Shown here piece after piece: positions 5,601 through 5,848 of a DNA stretch of 5,848 nucleotides. Source of the DNA: an uncultured Megasphaera sp. (GTDB lineage: Bacteria; Bacillota; Negativicutes; Veillonellales; Megasphaeraceae); the NCBI GenBank assembly GCA_900548635.1, contig URLP01000112.1:1-5848 (forward strand). The letters are read 5' to 3'. Within the stretch, counting starts at the first letter, position 1. Every line of letters begins with the position of its first letter. Position numbers and translations under genes: made by a program. The notes below the pieces were generated by a model. The model saw only the letters and a list, made by a program, of their open reading frames with translations. It was not told the DNA's origin and did no database searches.

Positions 5601-5848
5601 TTATGGAAGGAATAACAAGGGGTTCGTCGGCGTGCCGTTGACGCGGACTTCGTAGTGAACGTGCGGACCCGTGCTGCGGCCCGTACTGCCGGCCAGGGAA
5701 ATGATGGAGCCGGCCTTGACTTCCTGCCCGACCGTAACGAGGAGCATGGAGTTGTGGCCGTAACGGGTGACGAAACCGTTGCCGTGGTCGATTTCTACAA
5801 GGTTGCCGTAACCGTCGACCCAGCCGGCGATCGTCACTTTGCCGGCTG
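5601..5848 (-). CDS. M23-family (LytM/NlpD-type) peptidase, C-terminal part, cut by the window edge
   Basis: About 82 residues of the end of a larger protein; the 5' part lies beyond the right edge. A GTG at 5837 is an internal Val codon and not a start, because the frame continues to the edge with A-G-K before it. The segment matches the second half of the M23 domain: GYGNLVEIDHGNGFVTRYGH, then GQEVKAGSIISLAGSTGRST and GPHVHYEVRVNG. The HVH motif supplies a zinc ligand, and the His in RYGH is the usual catalytic histidine. The first HxxxD ligand pair should lie upstream, outside the window. Such enzymes act on peptidoglycan cross-links, or regulate amidases if zinc ligands are lost. They are commonly exported and carry coiled coils or LysM domains, none visible here. 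The gene precedes the binding lipoprotein gene by 39 bp. Confidence 0.93.
   Translation of the reverse strand, partial: AGKVTIAGWVDGYGNLVEIDHGNGFVTRYGHNSMLLVTVGQEVKAGSIISLAGSTGRSTGPHVHYEVRVNGTPTNPLLFLP

Overview
The window is bacterial and gene-dense, with about 50-55% G+C by eye. Its gene families, AGGAG-type ribosome binding sites, TTG start and A+T-rich intergenic promoters fit a Firmicutes-lineage organism. A Negativicutes member of the Megasphaera/Veillonellaceae kind is my best guess, but this is an inference from protein style and not a proof. Six genes plus one cut off by the right edge are present. All but one lie on the minus strand.

Reading from the left, 1-86 holds nothing I can name. 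A rho-independent terminator (87-125) ends a D-2-hydroxyacid dehydrogenase gene (140-1087), which has its own sigma-A-type promoter (1128-1156). Upstream lies a two-gene unit: a 12-helix MFS transporter (1655-2869), probably an efflux pump, followed 11 bp later by a MarR-type repressor (1209-1643). The unit's promoter carries two identical perfect 12-bp palindromes, TTGACTAGTCAA. One covers the -35 box and the other lies in the leader. This is a clear picture of an autoregulated drug- or metabolite-responsive efflux operon, and it is the best regulatory signal in the window.

The gap between the MFS promoter and the next gene holds an imperfect inverted repeat (2997-3079) that looks like a dispersed palindromic element or a terminator facing rightwards. 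Next comes a divergent pair 40 bp apart: a stand-alone DEDDh 3'-5' exonuclease (3087-3641, minus) and a YgjP/DUF45 zinc-metallopeptidase-fold protein (3682-4404, plus). The latter runs tail-to-tail into, and overlaps by 13 bp, a branched-chain-amino-acid-type substrate-binding lipoprotein gene (4392-5561, minus). That gene sits 39 bp behind the end of an M23 peptidase gene (5601 to the right edge), probably in one transcript.

I see no CRISPR array, insertion sequence, tRNA, rRNA or defence locus. Apart from the operator arrangement and the inverted repeat, this reads as an ordinary chromosomal region, and I found no new multi-gene system.
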